53,276 nt of DNA, from contig CAZUQP010000009.1 in the NCBI GenBank assembly GCA_964622455.1, forward strand, positions 1-53,276, in the 5' to 3' direction. The position numbers were made by a program, and so were the translations under genes. The notes under the pieces are model-generated. The model did no database searches, was not told where the DNA came from, and was given only the letters and a program-made list of their open reading frames with translations. Source of the DNA: CAZUQP01 sp964622455 (GTDB lineage Bacteria > Pseudomonadota > Gammaproteobacteria > DSM-16500). Shown piece after piece: positions 43,328 to 52,404 of the stretch. Within the stretch, counting starts at the first letter, position 1; the number at the start of each line of letters is the position of its first letter.

Positions 43328-45757
43328 TTAATGTGTACGAATACGATCGCCCTTGCGCGGTTTTTTTGGCTGACCCTCAATATGCTTGGCTTTATTTTTC
43401 TTACCTTTTACAGTAGTCATGCGGCCTGGATAGCCATTTAATGCATAGCTTAATACTTCATCAATCCAGCGTACTGGTTTAATATCGAGGTCTTTTTTAA
43501 TGTTCTCTGGAATTTCTTTCAAATCCTTTACATTTTCCGCTGGAATAATCACATGCTTAATGCCGCCGCGATGTGCCGCTAATAATTTCTCTTTAATGCC
43601 GCCTACCGCAAGCACTTCGCCTCTCAGGGTAATTTCACCCGTCATGGCATAATCCGATCGTATCGGCGTTTGCGTCAAGACTGATACCAATGCGGTACAC
43701 ATACTGATACCCGCACTGGGCCCATCTTTAGGTGTCGCACCTTCAGGCACATGGATATGAATGTCATTTTTATCAAAAAAGTGTTTATTAATATTCATCA
43801 AAGGTGCTCGTGAACGGACTACCGTCATTGCCGCTTGAATGGATTCTTGCATGACGCCGCCCAATTGGCCGGTGTACGTTGTTTTTCCTTTTCCAGGCAC
43901 CGTCACTGCCTCAATTTCAAGCAGTTCGCCGCCAACTTCCGTCCAGGCAAGGCCTTTGACTTGACCAATTTGATCTTTTTCAGCGGCCATATCGTGACGA
44001 TAACGGCGCACTCCTAAATAGTGCTCAAGATCAGCAATTTCAACCCGTTTTTTCTTAGCCTTGGTTTTTAATAAAATTTCTTTTACAACTTTGCGTAAAA
44101 TTTTTGAAATTTCACGTTCTAAATTACGGACACCCGCTTCACGTGTGTAATGCTGGATAATATAACGGATAGTTTCTAATGGAATTTCAATTTCTGATGT
44201 TTTTAAGCCATTGGCCGCTAATTGCTTTGGCAGCAAGTGACGCAACGCAATATGAACTTTCTCATCTTCGGTGTAACCTGGGATACGAATAATTTCCATA
44301 CGATCGCGCAATGCCGGCGGGATTTCTAACGTATTAGCTGTCGCTACAAACATCACATCTGATAAATCATAATCAACTTCAAGATAATGATCATTAAACG
44401 CATGGTTTTGTTCAGGATCCAACACTTCAAGTAATGCGGATGCCGGATCACCGCGAAAATCCATCGCCATTTTGTCTATTTCATCTAACAGGAAAAAGGG
44501 ATTACAGACATCTGTTTTTGAAATTTTTTGGACGATTTTACCGGGCATCGCCCCAATATAGGTACGTCTGTGCCCTCTAATTTCCGCCTCATCACGAATA
44601 CCGCCTAATGACATACGCACAAATTTACGGCCTGTTGCATTTGCAATAGACTGACCCAGTGAAGTTTTACCCACACCCGGCGGGCCCACTAAACATAAAA
44701 TCGGGCCTTTTAATTTTTTTACCCGCTTATTCACCGCTAAATATTCAAGAATTCTTTCCTTCACTTCTTTCAAGCCATAATGTTCAACTTCAAGAATTTT
44801 TTCCGCTTCAGCAAGGCTCACGCGTAATTTAGATCGTTTTTTCCAAGGTAAAGCCAACACCCAGTCAAGATAGTTACGCGAAACAGTTGCCTCAGCCGAC
44901 ATAGGTGACATCATTTTTAATTTATTTAATTCAGCTTGGCATTTTTCGCGCGCCTCCGCCGACATTCCTGATTTTTCAATTTTTTTCGCCAGCCCCTCCA
45001 GTTCATTGGGAACCTCATCTAATTCGCCCAATTCTTTTTGAATCGCTTTCATTTGTTCGTTTAAATAATATTCGCGCTGTGTTTTTTCCATTTGTCGTTT
45101 GACTCGGCCGCGAATTTTCTTTTCGACTTGAAGTAAATCAATTTCTGATTCCATCACGCCAACCAATTTCTCAAGACGCTTAGCAAGATCCGTTATTTCG
45201 AGCAGTTTTTGTTTTTCTTCAAGCTTTAATGACAGATGAGCCGCAATCGTATCCGCCAAACGACTGCCATCTTCTATCGCTAAAACAGAAGCTAAAATTT
45301 CTGTTGGAATTTTTCGATTGAGTTTTACGTATTGCTCGAATTGAGATTTTAACGAGCGAATTAATATTTCAATTTCTCGTGATCCTACATTAGTATCTTG
45401 AATTAATTCGACATCCGCTAAAAAATAATCTTGGTTTGTCAAAAAACGCACGATGTACGCACGTTTAACACCCTCAATTAATACCTTGACCGTACCATCC
45501 GGTAATTTAAGCAATTGCAAGACAGTCGCTAAAGTCCCAATACGGTAAATACCTTCTTCGGTCGGTTGATCTTCAGATGCATTTTTTTGCGTGGCTACAA
45601 GGATTTGTTTATCAGCAGCCATAGCAACTTCAAGTGCCTTAATTGAACGTTCACGGCCGACAAACAGAGGAACAACCATATACGGATAGACAATCACATC
45701 ACGCAAGGGCAAAACTGGAACGCCTAATAATTGTTTTTCTGTTTTATTAGATGGCAT
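43328..45757 (-). CDS. lon: ATP-dependent protease Lon
   Basis: AAA+ serine protease of 809 aa for damaged and regulatory proteins. N-domain LPLRDVIVYPYMVVPLFVGR, Walker A GPPGVGKT, Walker B FFLLDEIDK, and the Ser-Lys dyad with Ser681 in PKDGPSAGISM. The last 25 or so residues are very basic (KGKKNKAKHIEGQPKKPRKG), an extension beyond the usual end. AAAGGAGC precedes the ATG, and a minus-strand TATAAT at 45809-45814 probably gives lon its own promoter. It is flanked by clpX and hupB. Confidence 0.98.
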   Translation of the reverse strand: MPSNKTEKQLLGVPVLPLRDVIVYPYMVVPLFVGRERSIKALEVAMAADKQILVATQKNASEDQPTEEGIYRIGTLATVLQLLKLPDGTVKVLIEGVKRAYIVRFLTNQDYFLADVELIQDTNVGSREIEILIRSLKSQFEQYVKLNRKIPTEILASVLAIEDGSRLADTIAAHLSLKLEEKQKLLEITDLAKRLEKLVGVMESEIDLLQVEKKIRGRVKRQMEKTQREYYLNEQMKAIQKELGELDEVPNELEGLAKKIEKSGMSAEAREKCQAELNKLKMMSPMSAEATVSRNYLDWVLALPWKKRSKLRVSLAEAEKILEVEHYGLKEVKERILEYLAVNKRVKKLKGPILCLVGPPGVGKTSLGQSIANATGRKFVRMSLGGIRDEAEIRGHRRTYIGAMPGKIVQKISKTDVCNPFFLLDEIDKMAMDFRGDPASALLEVLDPEQNHAFNDHYLEVDYDLSDVMFVATANTLEIPPALRDRMEIIRIPGYTEDEKVHIALRHLLPKQLAANGLKTSEIEIPLETIRYIIQHYTREAGVRNLEREISKILRKVVKEILLKTKAKKKRVEIADLEHYLGVRRYRHDMAAEKDQIGQVKGLAWTEVGGELLEIEAVTVPGKGKTTYTGQLGGVMQESIQAAMTVVRSRAPLMNINKHFFDKNDIHIHVPEGATPKDGPSAGISMCTALVSVLTQTPIRSDYAMTGEITLRGEVLAVGGIKEKLLAAHRGGIKHVIIPAENVKDLKEIPENIKKDLDIKPVRWIDEVLSYALNGYPGRMTTVKGKKNKAKHIEGQPKKPRKGDRIRTH

Positions 45758-45839
45758 AGCAAGCTCCTTTGGCAGGATCCATGTGCCCGCCCTTAAAAGG
45801 ACAGGTCTATTATAAGTATATGCGAGTTAAATAAAGTTA

Positions 45840-47108
45840 TCACTCAGAAGCAGCAAAAACTTGTTCATTATTTTCATACATAATGATGGGTGAAGATTCA
45901 CCCTTAATACAAGATTCATCAACAATGACTTTTGTTACATGACTTAATGAGGGCAATTCATACATAATATCTAACAGGGTTTTTTCCAAGATAGAACGTA
46001 AACCGCGAGCGCCGGTTTTCTTTTCAACAGAACGTTCGGCAATTAACTGTAAAGCCGTATCACGGAATTCTAAAGAAACGCCTTCCATTTCAAAAAGCTT
46101 GCGATATTGCTTCACTAAAGCGTTTTTAGGCTCGGTCAATATTCTAAGTAACACTTCTTTATCTAACTCTTCTAAAGTGGCCACTACCGGTAAACGGCCA
46201 ATTAATTCAGGGATCAAACCAAACCTGATCAAATCAGCAGGCTCGACTTCATGCAACAATTGATCAATGGATTTGGCATCTTCTTTACTGTGTATTTCCG
46301 CCGAAAAACCAATGCCAGATTTTTCTGAACGTTCACGAATGACTTTTTCAAGCCCCGCAAATGCACCGCCGCAAATAAATAGAATATTTTTAGTGTCAAC
46401 TTGAATAAATTCTTGCTGCGGATGTTTACGGCCGCCCTGGGGCGGCACAGAAGCAACAGTGCCTTCAATCAATTTTAACAGCGCTTGTTGAACACCTTCA
46501 CCTGATACATCGCGAGTAATTGAAGGATTTTCCGATTTTCGTGATATCTTGTCGATTTCATCAATATAGACAATGCCTGTTTGCGCTTTAGCAACATCAT
46601 AATCACATTTTTGTAATAATTTTTGAATAATATTTTCGACGTCTTCACCCACATACCCTGCTTCTGTCAGCGTCGTTGCATCTGCAATCACAAAGGGAAC
46701 ATTAAGTAAGCGTGCCAAGGTTTCAGCAAGCAATGTTTTGCCGCTCCCTGTCGGGCCAATCAGCAAAATATTACTCTTGTTAAGTTCAACATCGCCATCT
46801 TTGTGTTTATTGCGTAATTTTTTATAATGATTATAAACAGCCACCGACAATGTTTTTTTAGCAATTGATTGCCCAATCACATATTCGTCTAATATTTTAC
46901 AAATTTCTGCGGGTGTAGGTAATTTTGATAAGGTGTTATCTGTTGACTGAGTATTTTGAACTTCCTCATGGATAATTTCGTGGCAAAGCGCTACACATTC
47001 ATCACAAACATAAACAGACGGCCCTGCAATCAGTTTGCGAACCTCATGCTGGCTTTTGCCGCAAAACGAGCAGTGCAATACTTTGTCTTTCGATCCATTA
47101 CTACTCAT
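45840..47108 (-). CDS. clpX: ATP-dependent Clp protease ATP-binding subunit ClpX
   Basis: AAA+ unfoldase of 422 aa. The zinc-finger cysteines Cys13, Cys16, Cys35 and Cys38 recruit adaptors and substrates. Walker A GPTGSGKT, Walker B IVYIDEIDKI, and the IGF loop (KSGIGFSAE) that docks on ClpP. It follows clpP by 61 bp; the gap holds a small GGGGCT/AGCCCC hairpin (47151-47164) without a T-tract, which may tune the relative level of the two subunits. Confidence 0.98.
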   Translation of the reverse strand: MSSNGSKDKVLHCSFCGKSQHEVRKLIAGPSVYVCDECVALCHEIIHEEVQNTQSTDNTLSKLPTPAEICKILDEYVIGQSIAKKTLSVAVYNHYKKLRNKHKDGDVELNKSNILLIGPTGSGKTLLAETLARLLNVPFVIADATTLTEAGYVGEDVENIIQKLLQKCDYDVAKAQTGIVYIDEIDKISRKSENPSITRDVSGEGVQQALLKLIEGTVASVPPQGGRKHPQQEFIQVDTKNILFICGGAFAGLEKVIRERSEKSGIGFSAEIHSKEDAKSIDQLLHEVEPADLIRFGLIPELIGRLPVVATLEELDKEVLLRILTEPKNALVKQYRKLFEMEGVSLEFRDTALQLIAERSVEKKTGARGLRSILEKTLLDIMYELPSLSHVTKVIVDESCIKGESSPIIMYENNEQVFAASE

Positions 47109-47169
47109 GCTTTATTAAACCCTCTTTCTTCATCTTAAGTTTATCACATGGGGGCTAAAGCCCCAAAAC

Positions 47170-47802
47170 TCAAGTCACCTTTTCTTTTTGTTTCACGGTG
47201 CGCTCTGTTGAGATTTTATCAATTAAGCGATACTCCAATGCTCTTTCAGGACTCATAAAATTGTCTCTGTCAGTATCTTTTGCAATAACTTCTTCCGGCT
47301 GTCCTGTGTGATACGCTAAAATTTTATTTAGACGTGCACGTATTTTGAGCGTTTCTTCTGCATGGATCATAATATCAGATGCTTGGCCCTGCACGCCGCC
47401 TAAAGGTTGGTGAATCATGACGCGCGCATTAGGCAAACACAGCCGTTTACCTGGCGCGCCACCAGCTAATAATAGTGCGCCCATGCTCGCTGCCTGCCCG
47501 ATGCACATGGTGCTCACATCAGGGGTAATAAATTGCATCGTATCATAAATGGCAAGCCCTGCAGTGACTACACCGCCAGGTGAATTGATGTAAAGTGAAA
47601 TATCTTTATCTGGATTTTCAGACTCCAAAAATAGCAACTGAGCAACGACCAGATTAGAAACATAATCATCAATAGGCCCTACAATAAATACAATTCTATC
47701 CTTCAGCAACCGCGAAAAAATATCAAAGGAACGTTCACCGCGCGCTGTTTGTTCAACAACGATTGGAACCAAAGTGGAGTTGACGATATCTTTTTGAGTC
47801 AT
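47170..47802 (-). CDS. clpP: ATP-dependent Clp protease proteolytic subunit
   Basis: Serine protease that forms the double-heptamer chamber used by ClpX. Catalytic Ser106 in GQAASMGALLLAGG, His131 in VMIHQPLGGVQGQ and an Asp in AKDTDRDNFM. The length (210 aa) is normal, with a short N-terminal propeptide likely before LVPIVVEQT. It starts 18 bp after tig, so tig and clpP are likely one operon, as in E. coli. Confidence 0.98.
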   Translation of the reverse strand: MTQKDIVNSTLVPIVVEQTARGERSFDIFSRLLKDRIVFIVGPIDDYVSNLVVAQLLFLESENPDKDISLYINSPGGVVTAGLAIYDTMQFITPDVSTMCIGQAASMGALLLAGGAPGKRLCLPNARVMIHQPLGGVQGQASDIMIHAEETLKIRARLNKILAYHTGQPEEVIAKDTDRDNFMSPERALEYRLIDKISTERTVKQKEKVT

Positions 47803-47820
47803 CTTTTTTCCTTGTCATTC

Positions 47821-49110
47821 TTAACTATTAATAAGCTCATGGTAACTGATATTTTTTTCTGTTACCTGGACATTTTCCAAAAGCTTTTCAACTAGCTGTT
47901 CTTCCAAAATTTGCATTTCAACTTCGGCCTGTGCACGTTTATTATTTGCATACCACTTCATGACTGCTGCTGGATCTTCATAAGCAGTCGCCATTTTATT
48001 TAAATAGGCCTGAATACGTTCTGCATTGATCGATAATTTATGTTGCTTGATGAGCTCTGCGACTAATAATCCCAGCGCTACATTACGTTTTGCAGGCTCG
48101 TTAAATTGGACCATTTCTTCTTTGGTATGGGAATGAGACTGCCCGTGATGTGGATGTACTTCATCATGTATGCGACTCGCCTCACGCTCAATCAATGCGC
48201 CTGGAATTTCCAAAGGATTTTGTTTTAACAAAACATCAAAAACCTGGTTTTTTAATTTTAAACGAACCACGCGCTCTAATTCGCGTTCTAAATTTTTCTT
48301 AACCTCCGCATACAAATCTTCTAATTTTCCGGTTTTGACCCCTAATTTTTTAATAAATTCTTCTTGAAGAGCGGGTAATTCTGGCTGAGAAATACGGATA
48401 ACCTTAATTCCAAATTGAGCGGCTTTTCTAGCGACTTCTTTGGCAGGATAATTTTCAGGAAAGGTAACAGGAATAGATTTTTCTTCACCTGTTTTCATAC
48501 CAACGATGCCTTCTTCAAAACCAGGAATCATGGTATGGCTGCCTAAGACAATGGGGTAATCATGTGCTTCACCGCCTGAAAAAGCAATGCCATCAATCGT
48601 ACCGCGAAAATCAATGAGCACTTGGTCTTTATCTTGTGCTTCCCGATCTGCCTTGATCCAACGCGTGTGTTGAGTGCGTAAATGCCCTATCACTTTTTCA
48701 ATATCCGCATCAACAATAGAAGCCGTCTGCTTCTCTAATGTGCTTAAATCAAATTGCACAGCATGAAGTTCTGGTAATATTTCAAAAGATGCCACAAATT
48801 CCAAGGGTTGGTTAGGTTCAACGACTTTTGGTTCAACTGTAGGCACACCCACCGGATTTAATTTTTCTTGGTCAATAGCCGCATATAAGGAGGAGTGAAT
48901 CACTTCACTTAAAGCCTCTTGACGGGCAGAATCTCCATAACGCTGCTTAATCACCGCCAAAGGCGCTTTGCCTGGACGAAAACCGGCAATTTTTGCGCTT
49001 TTCGAAAGTTTAATAATACGCTTATCATAGGCTTCTGTAATTTTTTCAGATGGAACAACAACCGTCATACGGCGCAACAACTTGCTTGGGGCTTCCACAG
49101 ATACTTGCAT
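47821..49110 (-). CDS. tig: trigger factor
   Basis: Ribosome-bound chaperone and prolyl isomerase of 429 aa. The ribosome-binding loop GFRPGKAP is at 43-50; the FKBP domain follows (VLIDFRGTIDGIAFSGGEAH, then VLGSHTMIPGFEEGIVGM). The helical C-terminal domain carries an unusual His-rich stretch (HDEVHPHHGQSHSHTKEE). An AGGAT site precedes the ATG, and a minus-strand TATAAT is at 49183-49188. It begins the tig-clpP-clpX-lon quality-control series. Confidence 0.97.
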   Translation of the reverse strand: MQVSVEAPSKLLRRMTVVVPSEKITEAYDKRIIKLSKSAKIAGFRPGKAPLAVIKQRYGDSARQEALSEVIHSSLYAAIDQEKLNPVGVPTVEPKVVEPNQPLEFVASFEILPELHAVQFDLSTLEKQTASIVDADIEKVIGHLRTQHTRWIKADREAQDKDQVLIDFRGTIDGIAFSGGEAHDYPIVLGSHTMIPGFEEGIVGMKTGEEKSIPVTFPENYPAKEVARKAAQFGIKVIRISQPELPALQEEFIKKLGVKTGKLEDLYAEVKKNLERELERVVRLKLKNQVFDVLLKQNPLEIPGALIEREASRIHDEVHPHHGQSHSHTKEEMVQFNEPAKRNVALGLLVAELIKQHKLSINAERIQAYLNKMATAYEDPAAVMKWYANNKRAQAEVEMQILEEQLVEKLLENVQVTEKNISYHELINS

Positions 49111-49294
49111 AACAATCCTCAGTGATCATAGATATCGATATAAAAAAGGAAAGGGTATCCAGAGATAGCCCTTTAATAGCCCATTATAGTGAAAAATATA
49201 GGTTAATGAAACTGAAAAAACGCGCTTATGGAGACTCGCCTCACAGGCTAAAAGCCTTATTAATAACCCTACTTGGCACATTCCGATAGAGGAA

Positions 49295-49376
49295 TGCGAA
49301 AGGAGAGACTCGAACTCTCACGGGTTGCCCCGCTGGAACCTAAATCCAGTGCGTCTACCAATTCCGCCACTTTCGC
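49295..49376 (-). tRNA. tRNA-Leu (UAG)
   Basis: 82 nt with acceptor GCGAAAG / CTTTCGC, a long variable arm and anticodon loop TTTAGGT (TAG). The 3' CCA is not encoded (TTC follows the discriminator A), so CCA must be added after transcription. Confidence 0.95.
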
Positions 49377-49518
49377 AAAAATAAAAACAGACTTGCTCTA
49401 ATATCATGTATGTAATACGATTGCTCTCATCCAACCCATCTATCATTTATTCAAACAGCTTTAGTCTATTGTTTTTCCAAAGTTTGTCCAATCATTTTAA
49501 CTTTTACAGGAGTATGCT

Positions 49519-49557
49519 ATGAAACGTAAATTAGCTAAACCAGCTTGTTGTAATTAA
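49519..49557 (+). CDS. 12-aa peptide MKRKLAKPACCN
   Basis: A tiny but well-formed reading frame: AGGAG stands 6 bp before the ATG, and a strong terminator starts just after the TAA. The product is basic at the N-terminus and ends Pro-Ala-Cys-Cys-Asn. It is too short for a usual leader-core precursor, but could be a peptide substrate for the enzyme encoded downstream, a metal-binding peptide, or a leader peptide of an attenuator in which tandem Cys codons sense charged tRNA-Cys. The ribosome site and terminator make chance unlikely. Confidence 0.5.
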   Translation: MKRKLAKPACCN

Positions 49558-49563
49558 ATAATA

Positions 49564-49593
49564 ATGGGCCGGTATAATGTCGGCCCATTTTTT
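49564..49593 (+). terminator. terminator between the 12-aa peptide and the WHxHILDT gene
   Basis: Stem ATGGGCCG / CGGCCCAT (8 bp, perfect, G+C-rich) with a 9-base loop, followed by TTTTTTATTTTT. It is 6 bp past the peptide stop and 30 bp before the next gene, so downstream expression must come from read-through or another promoter. Confidence 0.85.
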
Positions 49594-49622
49594 ATTTTTA
49601 TAAAAAACAAAGGAATATCGAC

Positions 49623-50054
49623 ATGGAAAAAATGTTATCCCTTGAGCAAATTAAAGAATATATTGAAAATATCTGTTTTAAAAAAATTATTGATAAAATA
49701 ACGAGACAAGATACACATGTGACGAACATTGCTAAAGTATGGAGCGAAAACAAAACACAGCGTGCCGTGCAGGATTATAAAAATTTTTTATTTCTAAAAA
49801 GAAAATATTCAACCTCACATCCTAACCTGCCTCCTAGCGCTGAAATAGATGAAATATGGCATCATCACATTCTTGACACACAGCGGTATCACGAAGATTG
49901 CAAAGCTATTTTTGGAGAATATTTACACCATGATCCCTATTTTGGTTTAAATGGAGAGGAAGATCTTAAAAGGCTATATGAAGCTTTTGAAATAACCCAG
50001 CAACTTCATTTTAAAGAATTTGGAGATTATCTTTGGGAATACGATGACAATTAA
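49623..50054 (+). CDS. glycine-rich-domain-protein-like (WHxHILDT) family
   Basis: 143 aa, mostly helical. The motif IDEIWHHHILDTQRYHEDC at about residues 74-92, followed by FGEYLHHDPYFG, matches the conserved core of plant GRDP-like proteins and their small bacterial relatives (PF07173-like). The clustered His and Asp residues could bind a metal; no activity is established for the bacterial proteins. A ribosome site (AAAGGAA) precedes the ATG. Its stop overlaps the MFS start by 11 bp. It is placed between a 12-aa Cys-Cys peptide and an exporter. Confidence 0.6.
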   Translation: MEKMLSLEQIKEYIENICFKKIIDKITRQDTHVTNIAKVWSENKTQRAVQDYKNFLFLKRKYSTSHPNLPPSAEIDEIWHHHILDTQRYHEDCKAIFGEYLHHDPYFGLNGEEDLKRLYEAFEITQQLHFKEFGDYLWEYDDN

Positions 50055-51219
50055 TCATAAACACTTAATCACGATCAGCTGCATCACAGTCATTATAACG
50101 CTTTTTTCCCGAGATATTTTTTTACCCTCATTGCCGAATATTGCTTTATCCTTATCAGCAACCCAATCCATTATCATGTCTTCTATTACCGCTTGTTTAA
50201 TTGGCGATGGAATATCACAGTTTATTTTCGGGTTTATTTCTGATGTCTATGGTAGAAAAAAAATATTTTTAATTGGGTTGATCATAATCATCATAGGAAA
50301 TACTATCACCTGCTTTGCATCCACTGGGTTTGTGTTTTTGCTTAGCCGTTTTATAACAGGCCTTGGAACAGGCACAAGCCCTGTTTTAACACGCGCGATT
50401 GCACGAGATATTTATACGGATAATGCTTTGACTAAAACAATATCCTATTTTTCGATGATGGCAGCAATTTCACCCGCTATTGCGCCTATCATTGGCGGAT
50501 ATTTGCAATATTACTTTGGGTGGAAAGCAAATTTTATATTTCTTATTTTAACTACGCTTAGTTGTTTGCTACTACTGCAGTATTATCTCCCTGAAACTTT
50601 TATTCCATCAGACAATAAAAAATTAAATTTTTTTGAACTGCTGTGCAGATATAAAAAAATATTATTGGACAAGCAATTAATTGGGTATGCGTTACTCTCA
50701 GCGGTTGCATTTTCTTTTAGCATTTCTTATTTTATGTTTAGCCCGTTTTTATTTCAAACTGTCTTACATTTAAACTCCTCCCAAAATGGTATGTTATACA
50801 GCTTCATCGCCGCTGGATTTTTTATAGGTTCTTATTTCGTTACAAAAACAGTCAGCAAACTTGATGAGAATGACATCTTAGTGATAGGTGTTGCACTCTG
50901 TTTTTTATCATCATTATTATTTTTATTATTTCATCTCATGCATTATCTTAATGCATTTTCAATTACTTTTAGCATGGTCATCTGCGTGATTGGCTGCGGA
51001 TTAGTCACGCCTATTGCAAATAAAAAAGCCCTGCATCCATTTTCTGACACTGCCGGACAAGCTGCAGCTACTTTAGGGATCATTCGTATGCTAGGGGTTT
51101 TTATTACAGGATTGTTCGTTTCTCATTTTTTAATTCAAAACGGACTGCAAATTGCATTGCTTTTTGGGTTGCTGAGTATAGCTTATATTGTTATTTATCT
51201 TATTCTGCTCAAGTTATAA
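50044..51219 (+). CDS. Bcr/CflA-family MFS exporter
   Basis: About 391 aa with 12 hydrophobic segments. Landmarks are RDIFLPSLPNIALSL, the loop GFISDVYGRKKIF, and AAISPAIAPIIGGYLQYYFG, very close to the parallel segment in the 14830 gene. The ATG at 50044 is chosen because GGGA precedes it; a TTG at 50020 would add 8 residues. It is coupled to the WHxHILDT gene by an 11-bp overlap, so the two probably serve one pathway. Bcr-type pumps can export cysteine or peptide antibiotics, relevant to the Cys-Cys peptide upstream. Confidence 0.85.
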   Translation: MTINHKHLITISCITVIITLFSRDIFLPSLPNIALSLSATQSIIMSSITACLIGDGISQFIFGFISDVYGRKKIFLIGLIIIIIGNTITCFASTGFVFLLSRFITGLGTGTSPVLTRAIARDIYTDNALTKTISYFSMMAAISPAIAPIIGGYLQYYFGWKANFIFLILTTLSCLLLLQYYLPETFIPSDNKKLNFFELLCRYKKILLDKQLIGYALLSAVAFSFSISYFMFSPFLFQTVLHLNSSQNGMLYSFIAAGFFIGSYFVTKTVSKLDENDILVIGVALCFLSSLLFLLFHLMHYLNAFSITFSMVICVIGCGLVTPIANKKALHPFSDTAGQAAATLGIIRMLGVFITGLFVSHFLIQNGLQIALLFGLLSIAYIVIYLILLKL

Positions 51220-51907
51220 TTTTTGGGCTAACGCAAAGAGCAAAATAATAGTGGGCCATCATGTAAAAACCCGTATGAACAACCTCATCATTCATTGAAA
51301 ATAAAAATACATGCTGAAAATTTTTTGTTAAAAGTTTGCGTAGCTCTGGCTCGTCTTTGCAATTTACATGACCAATCTTACTACCCTCAGAAGCATATTT
51401 TTGAGATTGCAAAGAAGGCATCCCTAAAATTAATACTCCTTCTCGTGTTAAAGAGGATATTACATTATTTAGAAATATTTGCTCATCTTCTTGCGCGATG
51501 TGTTCAAATACATCGATTGCATAGGCTGCATCATACCTTTTATTCATTTTTGAAGAGAGCATATCATGCGTTATACAAGTAAATTCCCAATCTTTTTCCA
51601 TCCTAGAATTTATATCCTGAACAAAAATAGGATCAAAATCGATCGCATCAATAGCTCCTACCTCGTCTAAAACTATTCTTGTGCCAAAAGCGTCTCCGCA
51701 TCCTATTTCTAAAACATTACTCTTACCTGCTAACATCTTGGATACAAATTTATATCTGGCTAGCAAAAAAAGCACTCTTTTTGGATCTCTTCGCCAATCT
51801 AGATTGGTACTAAGCCCAAGGGAAGCTAAACCTTTTTTTTCTTTCATCTCAATTTGAGCATTATATTGAGGTTCTCTTGTTCCTTTGTTTTTTACTAAAT
51901 CTTCCAT
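51209..51907 (-). CDS. class I SAM-dependent methyltransferase
   Basis: 232 aa from the ATG at 51905-51907, preceded by GGGAGAAA. SAM motif I VLEIGCGDAFGTRIV, motif II acidic residue IDAIDFDPIFV, and motif IV-like YDAAYAIDVFEHIAQEDEQI are clear (Methyltransf_11/23 type). The substrate is unknown. The first 50 residues (EDLVKNKGTREPQYNAQIEM) are polar and could hold a substrate lid. It is convergent with the MFS gene, overlapping by 11 bp, and so may or may not belong to that locus. Confidence 0.82.
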   Translation of the reverse strand: MEDLVKNKGTREPQYNAQIEMKEKKGLASLGLSTNLDWRRDPKRVLFLLARYKFVSKMLAGKSNVLEIGCGDAFGTRIVLDEVGAIDAIDFDPIFVQDINSRMEKDWEFTCITHDMLSSKMNKRYDAAYAIDVFEHIAQEDEQIFLNNVISSLTREGVLILGMPSLQSQKYASEGSKIGHVNCKDEPELRKLLTKNFQHVFLFSMNDEVVHTGFYMMAHYYFALCVSPKIIT

Positions 51908-52032
51908 TTTATACTTTCTCCCAAACCATAAGATTTTCAATCGATAATAATAATTTAATCAATCGGTTATGTCAATATTGATGTTGTCATTTATTGTGCA
52001 GTTTTGCTATTTGTTTTTTACAAGTGCCCCAA

Positions 52033-52044
52033 GAGTGCCCCATG
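52033..52044. repeat. left 12-bp direct repeat flanking the toxin-antitoxin pair
   Basis: GAGTGCCCCATG, identical to 52921-52932. A further partial copy, AGTGCCCCA, begins 11 bp earlier (52023-52031), so the left side carries two copies one helical turn apart. Confidence 0.65.
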
Positions 52045-52055
52045 GCTATACGTAC

Positions 52056-52069
52056 AAAGTGTGTACTTT
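52056..52069 (+). promoter_or_regulatory. possible operator and promoter of the toxin-antitoxin pair
   Basis: AAAGT-GTGT-ACTTT is an inverted repeat overlapping the -35 region of a promoter with TATAAT at 52084-52089. An antitoxin of ribbon-helix-helix type would be expected to bind such a site and repress its own operon. Confidence 0.35.
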
Positions 52070-52116
52070 TATATAAATTAGGCTATAATATCAGGATGGA
52101 ATATGAGAGGTTCAAA

Positions 52117-52404
52117 ATGACGCCCAAAGACGCAAGAGTTGATATAAAAACAACCAAAGCCGCTAAAGCAACGCTGGAACAGGCGGCATATGCTTTAGGT
52201 ACAACGCTCTCTGCATTTATGCTTGATTGCTCCATGCCTAAAGCAAGGGAAATACTTGCTCAATCTGATTTAATTCATTTAACTCGCAAAGAAAGCGAAC
52301 GATTTATTGCAGCATTACAAAGCCCGCCTAAAGCCAATGAAAAACTTAAACAGTTATTCAAAAAGCACACTGTAAAACAACATAAAAATAACGAAAAAGC
52401 ATAA
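52117..52404 (+). CDS. DUF1778 antitoxin (TacA-like)
   Basis: 95 aa. The N-terminal ribbon-helix-helix is RVDIKTTKAAKATLEQAAYA, then LGTTLSAFMLDCSMPKAREI, the DUF1778 pattern. The C-terminal tail (ERFIAALQSPPKANEKLKQL) is the usual toxin-wrapping segment. The ATG at 52117 is preferred for GAGAGG upstream and family length, over longer readings from 51994. Its stop TAA shares a base with the ATG of the toxin gene, a coupled arrangement. It should neutralise the toxin and repress the promoter. Confidence 0.88.
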   Translation: MTPKDARVDIKTTKAAKATLEQAAYALGTTLSAFMLDCSMPKAREILAQSDLIHLTRKESERFIAALQSPPKANEKLKQLFKKHTVKQHKNNEKA

